Shown one piece after another: positions 15,465 through 17,385 of a stretch of DNA of 17,385 nt. The stretch covers positions 1 through 17,385 of the forward strand of contig JACQTM010000291.1 of assembly GCA_016210825.1 (NCBI GenBank). The letters run 5' to 3'. The notes below the pieces were generated by a model. That model made no database searches, was not told the origin of the DNA, and was given only the letters and a program-made list of their open reading frames with translations. How positions within the stretch are numbered: the stretch's first letter is position 1; every line of letters starts with the position of its first letter. Origin of the DNA: Hyphomicrobiales bacterium (GTDB taxonomy: Bacteria; Pseudomonadota; Alphaproteobacteria; Rhizobiales; Xanthobacteraceae). A program made the position numbers and the translations under genes.

Positions 15465-16649
15465 ATGGCGAAATCGAATGGCCACGACCTGCCCTTCCTG
15501 GTGGCCGGTGGCGGTATAGGCGGGCTCGTGACTGCCTACGCGCTTGCCCACAAGGGCTTCCCGGTGCGCGTGCTCGAGCAAGCGGACGGATTTCGCGAGC
15601 TCGGCGCCGGCATCCAACTCGGACCCAACATTTTCCGCGCCCTTGAAAAGATCGGGCTTAAGGATGCCATCCTTGCCGACGCTTGGCGGCCAGGCGCGCT
15701 CACCATGCGTTGCGGCCTTACGGGCAAAGTGATCACGTCGATGCCGCTCGGCGACAAAGCTGAGGTATTTTTCAAACAGCCCTATGCGGTGACCCACCGG
15801 GCCGACATTCACGGGGTGTATTTGAAGGCTTGTCAGAATTCCAACCTCATCACGCTAGAAACTGAGCGCGAGGTGGTCGATTTCGACGACGACGGCAAGA
15901 CGGTAACGGCAGTCCTCAATAGCGGCGAGCGTGTACAGGGTCGCGCGCTGATCGGCTGCGACGGGCTATGGTCAAACATCCGTCAGAAAGTCGTCGGCGA
16001 TGGAAAGCCGCGCGTATCCGGTCACATTGCTTATCGCGCTGTACTTAAGCGCGAGCAGGTACCGGCGGATTTATGGCAGCCGGACATGCTGCTCTATGCC
16101 GGCCCGCGCACGCACTTCGTGCAATATCCATTGCGCCGCGGTGAGCTCTACAATCTCGTCGCCGTTTTCCACTCCGACCATTATAGCGAGGGCTGGAATC
16201 AGGAAGGCGACACGGCATTATTACATTCACATTTCAAGGGACAGCGGCCGGAAGTATTGCGCATGCTCGAACGCATCGAAACCTGGCGCTATTGGGTGCT
16301 GTGCGATCGTGAGCCAATTAAGGATTGGTCGAACGGCCGCGTCACGCTGCTCGGTGATGCCGCACATCCGATGCTGCAATATCTGGCGCAAGGCGCGTGC
16401 ATGGCAACCGAGGATGCCGTGTGGCTCGCGGACAAAATCGCAGCTCAACCCGACGACTTACCGGCGGCATTCCAGGCATATCAGGAGCAGCGCTATCTGC
16501 GCACCGGGCGTGTACAGATCATGGCGCGCGTTTATGGCGAGTTCTACCACGCGCGCGGCGTTACCGCGGAATTGCGCGATCAGATGCTCGGCGCGCGCAC
16601 CGCGCAGGACGCCTATGAGGGCATCAATTGGCTCTATGGCGGGATGTGA
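15465..16649 (+). CDS. FAD-dependent monooxygenase, 3-hydroxybenzoate 6-hydroxylase-like
   Basis: A 394-residue flavoprotein of the group A aromatic hydroxylase family. The dinucleotide-binding fold is LVAGGGIGGLVTAYALA (residues 12-28) with Glu38 at the end of strand 2. The DG motif IGCDGLWSNIR is at 163-173, and the FAD ribose motif LLGDAAHPMLQYLAQGACMA is at 295-314. The LGAGIQLGPN stretch (46-55) is typical of 3-hydroxybenzoate 6-monooxygenase and salicylate-hydroxylase relatives, which use NAD(P)H and O2 to hydroxylate the ring. The substrate is not provable here, and no ring-cleavage or gentisate genes are adjacent. The ATG at 15465 is preferred to 15420 or 15441 because GGGGTGAG lies upstream and the protein then starts as the family does. 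It converges on the MerR-type gene with 24 bp between stops. Confidence 0.88.
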   Translation: MAKSNGHDLPFLVAGGGIGGLVTAYALAHKGFPVRVLEQADGFRELGAGIQLGPNIFRALEKIGLKDAILADAWRPGALTMRCGLTGKVITSMPLGDKAEVFFKQPYAVTHRADIHGVYLKACQNSNLITLETEREVVDFDDDGKTVTAVLNSGERVQGRALIGCDGLWSNIRQKVVGDGKPRVSGHIAYRAVLKREQVPADLWQPDMLLYAGPRTHFVQYPLRRGELYNLVAVFHSDHYSEGWNQEGDTALLHSHFKGQRPEVLRMLERIETWRYWVLCDREPIKDWSNGRVTLLGDAAHPMLQYLAQGACMATEDAVWLADKIAAQPDDLPAAFQAYQEQRYLRTGRVQIMARVYGEFYHARGVTAELRDQMLGARTAQDAYEGINWLYGGM

Positions 16650-16673
16650 CGCGCGGCCGGTCCCTGAAAACAT

Positions 16674-17066
16674 TCAGGCTGCCGCGCTGAGCGCATCGAT
16701 GATCGGACACGAACACTGATTGCCCGGCTGGCAGGCGTTCGTCATCGTCTTGAGAGCGCGCTCGAGTTTATTCAGGCTTGCGATTTTGCCATGGACATCG
16801 GCAAGGCGGGCAAGCGTCAGCCGTCTGATCTCCGCTGACGCCGCGTTACCGCGATCCGCGACCCGCAAGAGATGGCGGATATCCTCAAGTGAAAATCCGA
16901 GTTCGCGGCTACATCGAATGAAGGCCAGTCGGCGTATATGCTGCTCACCATAGATTCGATACCTACCGGCGGTTCGCGCCGGCGCGGAGACAAGCGCGAT
17001 GCGCTCGTAATACCGGATGGTCTCGATATCGACGCCGGTCAGCGCGGCAAGCCTGCCGATGAACAG
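16674..17066 (-). CDS. MerR/CueR-type metal-responsive regulator (no canonical start codon seen)
   Basis: The minus-strand frame reads FIGRLAALTGVDIETIRYYE at the winged-helix head, then AGRYRIYGEQHIRRLAFIR, a long dimerisation helix, and the metal loop NACQPGNQCSCPIIDALSAA. This is the MerR family with the C-x7-CPII end of CueR. No ATG, GTG or TTG occurs in frame upstream of FIG. Taking the CTG at 17066 as start gives 130 residues, with AGAGG six bases upstream. Numbering then coincides with E. coli CueR: Ser77, Cys112 and Cys120. Ser rather than Cys at 77 is the mark of monovalent (Cu+/Ag+/Au+) sensors; an additional Cys118 is unusual. An out-of-frame ATG at 17092 could be the original start if an indel has occurred. 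The gene is divergent from a tiny secreted peptide across a perfect operator palindrome. The family is sure; start and metal are inference. Confidence 0.82.
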   Translation of the reverse strand: MFIGRLAALTGVDIETIRYYERIALVSAPARTAGRYRIYGEQHIRRLAFIRCSRELGFSLEDIRHLLRVADRGNAASAEIRRLTLARLADVHGKIASLNKLERALKTMTNACQPGNQCSCPIIDALSAAA

Positions 17067-17110
17067 CGGCTCCCTCTCAATCTTGTGTTCATGGGCGTCG
17101 ACCTCCGGCC

Positions 17111-17141
17111 TTGCGTCTGTAGTAACTACAGACTGTATATG
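17111..17141 (+). promoter_or_regulatory. MerR-type promoter with 19-bp spacer
   Basis: A -35-like TTGCGT (17111-17116) and a -10-like TATATG (17136-17141) are 19 bases apart, the over-long spacer typical of promoters activated by MerR proteins through DNA untwisting. A perfect palindrome occupies the spacer. It reads toward the small peptide at 17193. Alternative -10 registers (TGTATA, spacer 17) exist, so the exact spacing is not proven. Confidence 0.65.
17115..17133. promoter_or_regulatory. Perfect 19-bp palindromic operator of the MerR-type regulator
   Basis: GTCTGTAGT-A-ACTACAGAC: nine-base arms with one central base and no mismatch. It lies between the divergent regulator and the small peptide gene and inside the promoter spacer, as in mer, cad, pbr and cue systems. 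From memory, the CTnTAGT/ACTAnAG core is closer to cadmium/lead (CadR, PbrR) operators than to copper CueR boxes. Confidence 0.8.
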
Positions 17142-17192
17142 AGGTCCTGCGGATTCGATAGGTTTGCATCTACAATAGCCAAGGAGATGAAA

Positions 17193-17276
17193 ATGGTGAT
17201 CAAATTCATGATTGCGATACCGGTGTTGCTGGCGCTAGGGGCGTCCGCTTACGCCGTCTGCACCTTGTGTCAGTAA
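17193..17276 (+). CDS. 27-residue secreted CxxC micropeptide under the MerR-type promoter
   Basis: MVIKFMIAIPVLLALGASAY followed by AVCTLCQ and TAA. AAGGAG ends six bases before this ATG; another ATG at 17187 abuts the ribosome site and would add two residues. The first ~22 residues are a signal-peptide-like hydrophobic segment with a plausible cleavage after SAYA, leaving only VCTLCQ, a CxxC pair. The gene is the first thing downstream of the regulator's operator-promoter, so it is probably the regulated target. After the TAA the same frame continues 20 codons, with CRWC and a HHYH-containing tail, to a TAG at 17337-17339. The present product may therefore be a truncated form of a 48-residue metal-binding peptide. 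I know of no named family. It could also be a leader peptide for genes beyond the window. Confidence 0.6.
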   Translation: MVIKFMIAIPVLLALGASAYAVCTLCQ

Positions 17277-17340
17277 TGCCGGTGGTGCGCGCCGGCCTAC
17301 AATCGGGCGCACCATTACCACGGCGACGATCGCCAATAGA

Positions 17341-17385
17341 GCATGATCCCGAAAAGTGGGAACCGGTTTTCGGACAAGATCATGC
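17341..17385. repeat. Palindromic intergenic repeat (GCATGATC...GATCATGC), running to the window edge
   Basis: GCATGATC (17341-17348) pairs with GATCATGC (17378-17385), and CCGAAAA (17349-17355) pairs with TTTTCGG (17367-17373). The remainder is an 11-base apical loop GTGGGAACCGG and a four-base bulge ACAA on the 3' side. The sequence closely resembles a dispersed repeat I recall from Bradyrhizobium, Rhodopseudomonas and Mesorhizobium intergenic regions, usually flanked by AGA and TC. It may act as a transcript-end hairpin for the peptide gene just upstream. Only one copy is in the window and the outermost right bases are cut off. Confidence 0.8.

Noticed and set aside
16000..16719. A 239-codon plus-strand frame overlapping the FAD monooxygenase.
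   Set aside because: The monooxygenase frame carries all FAD motifs. This frame is Ser/Arg/Cys-rich without a recognisable domain.
1..17385. CRISPR arrays, insertion sequences, phage genes or a toxin-antitoxin pair.
   Set aside because: No regularly spaced repeats, transposase motifs, terminal inverted repeats or matching small gene pairs were found by reading.

Overview
The window (about 17.4 kb, fairly GC-rich) looks like chromosomal DNA of an alphaproteobacterium in the Hyphomicrobiales, close to the Bradyrhizobium/Nitrobacteraceae-Xanthobacteraceae group. The reasons are a three-gene ndvC/ndvD/ndvB-type cyclic beta-(1,3),(1,6)-glucan locus, a DUF3551 secreted protein, the recG-DUF502-glmS-glmU neighbourhood, and a palindromic intergenic repeat of the 'GCATGATC...GATCATGC' kind familiar from these genomes. 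This placement is inference from gene content; no search was run.

Layout: (1) 1-4844: the 3' end of recG converges on a minus-strand run glmU > glmS > DUF502 > DUF805, that is UDP-GlcNAc precursor synthesis followed by two small membrane proteins. (2) 4995-6778: a SPOR-like membrane-anchored protein diverges from glmU and is followed by an EamA/DMT transporter gene broken by an in-frame TGA at codon 25. (3) 6813-12404: the beta-glucan locus. A small membrane protein overlaps the 3' end of ndvC (minus strand, membrane GH17 protein). Divergent from ndvC are ndvD (small secreted protein) and ndvB (GH17 domain fused to a membrane GT2 synthase). NdvB is expected to polymerise glucan across the inner membrane, while the GH17 modules of NdvB and NdvC trim, transfer or branch it in the periplasm. 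(4) 12406-16649: an M20 amidohydrolase, tRNA-Lys(UUU), a DUF3551 protein, a small zinc-ribbon-like protein, a four-helix membrane protein with a clear terminator, and a FAD aromatic-ring hydroxylase-like monooxygenase. (5) 16674-17385: a CueR/MerR-type metal regulator, divergent across a perfect 19-bp operator palindrome from a very small secreted Cys peptide, then the palindromic repeat at the window edge.

The most unusual part is region 5. The regulator has no in-frame ATG, GTG or TTG upstream of its DNA-binding domain. A CTG start would give it CueR numbering exactly (Ser77, Cys112, Cys120). Its operator-promoter points at a 27-residue CxxC peptide whose frame, after one TAA, continues with a second CxxC and a His-rich tail. 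Other points of interest are the nonsense codon in the DMT transporter, a terminator facing 'backwards' between ndvD and ndvB, and two hairpins in the glmU-glmS gap.
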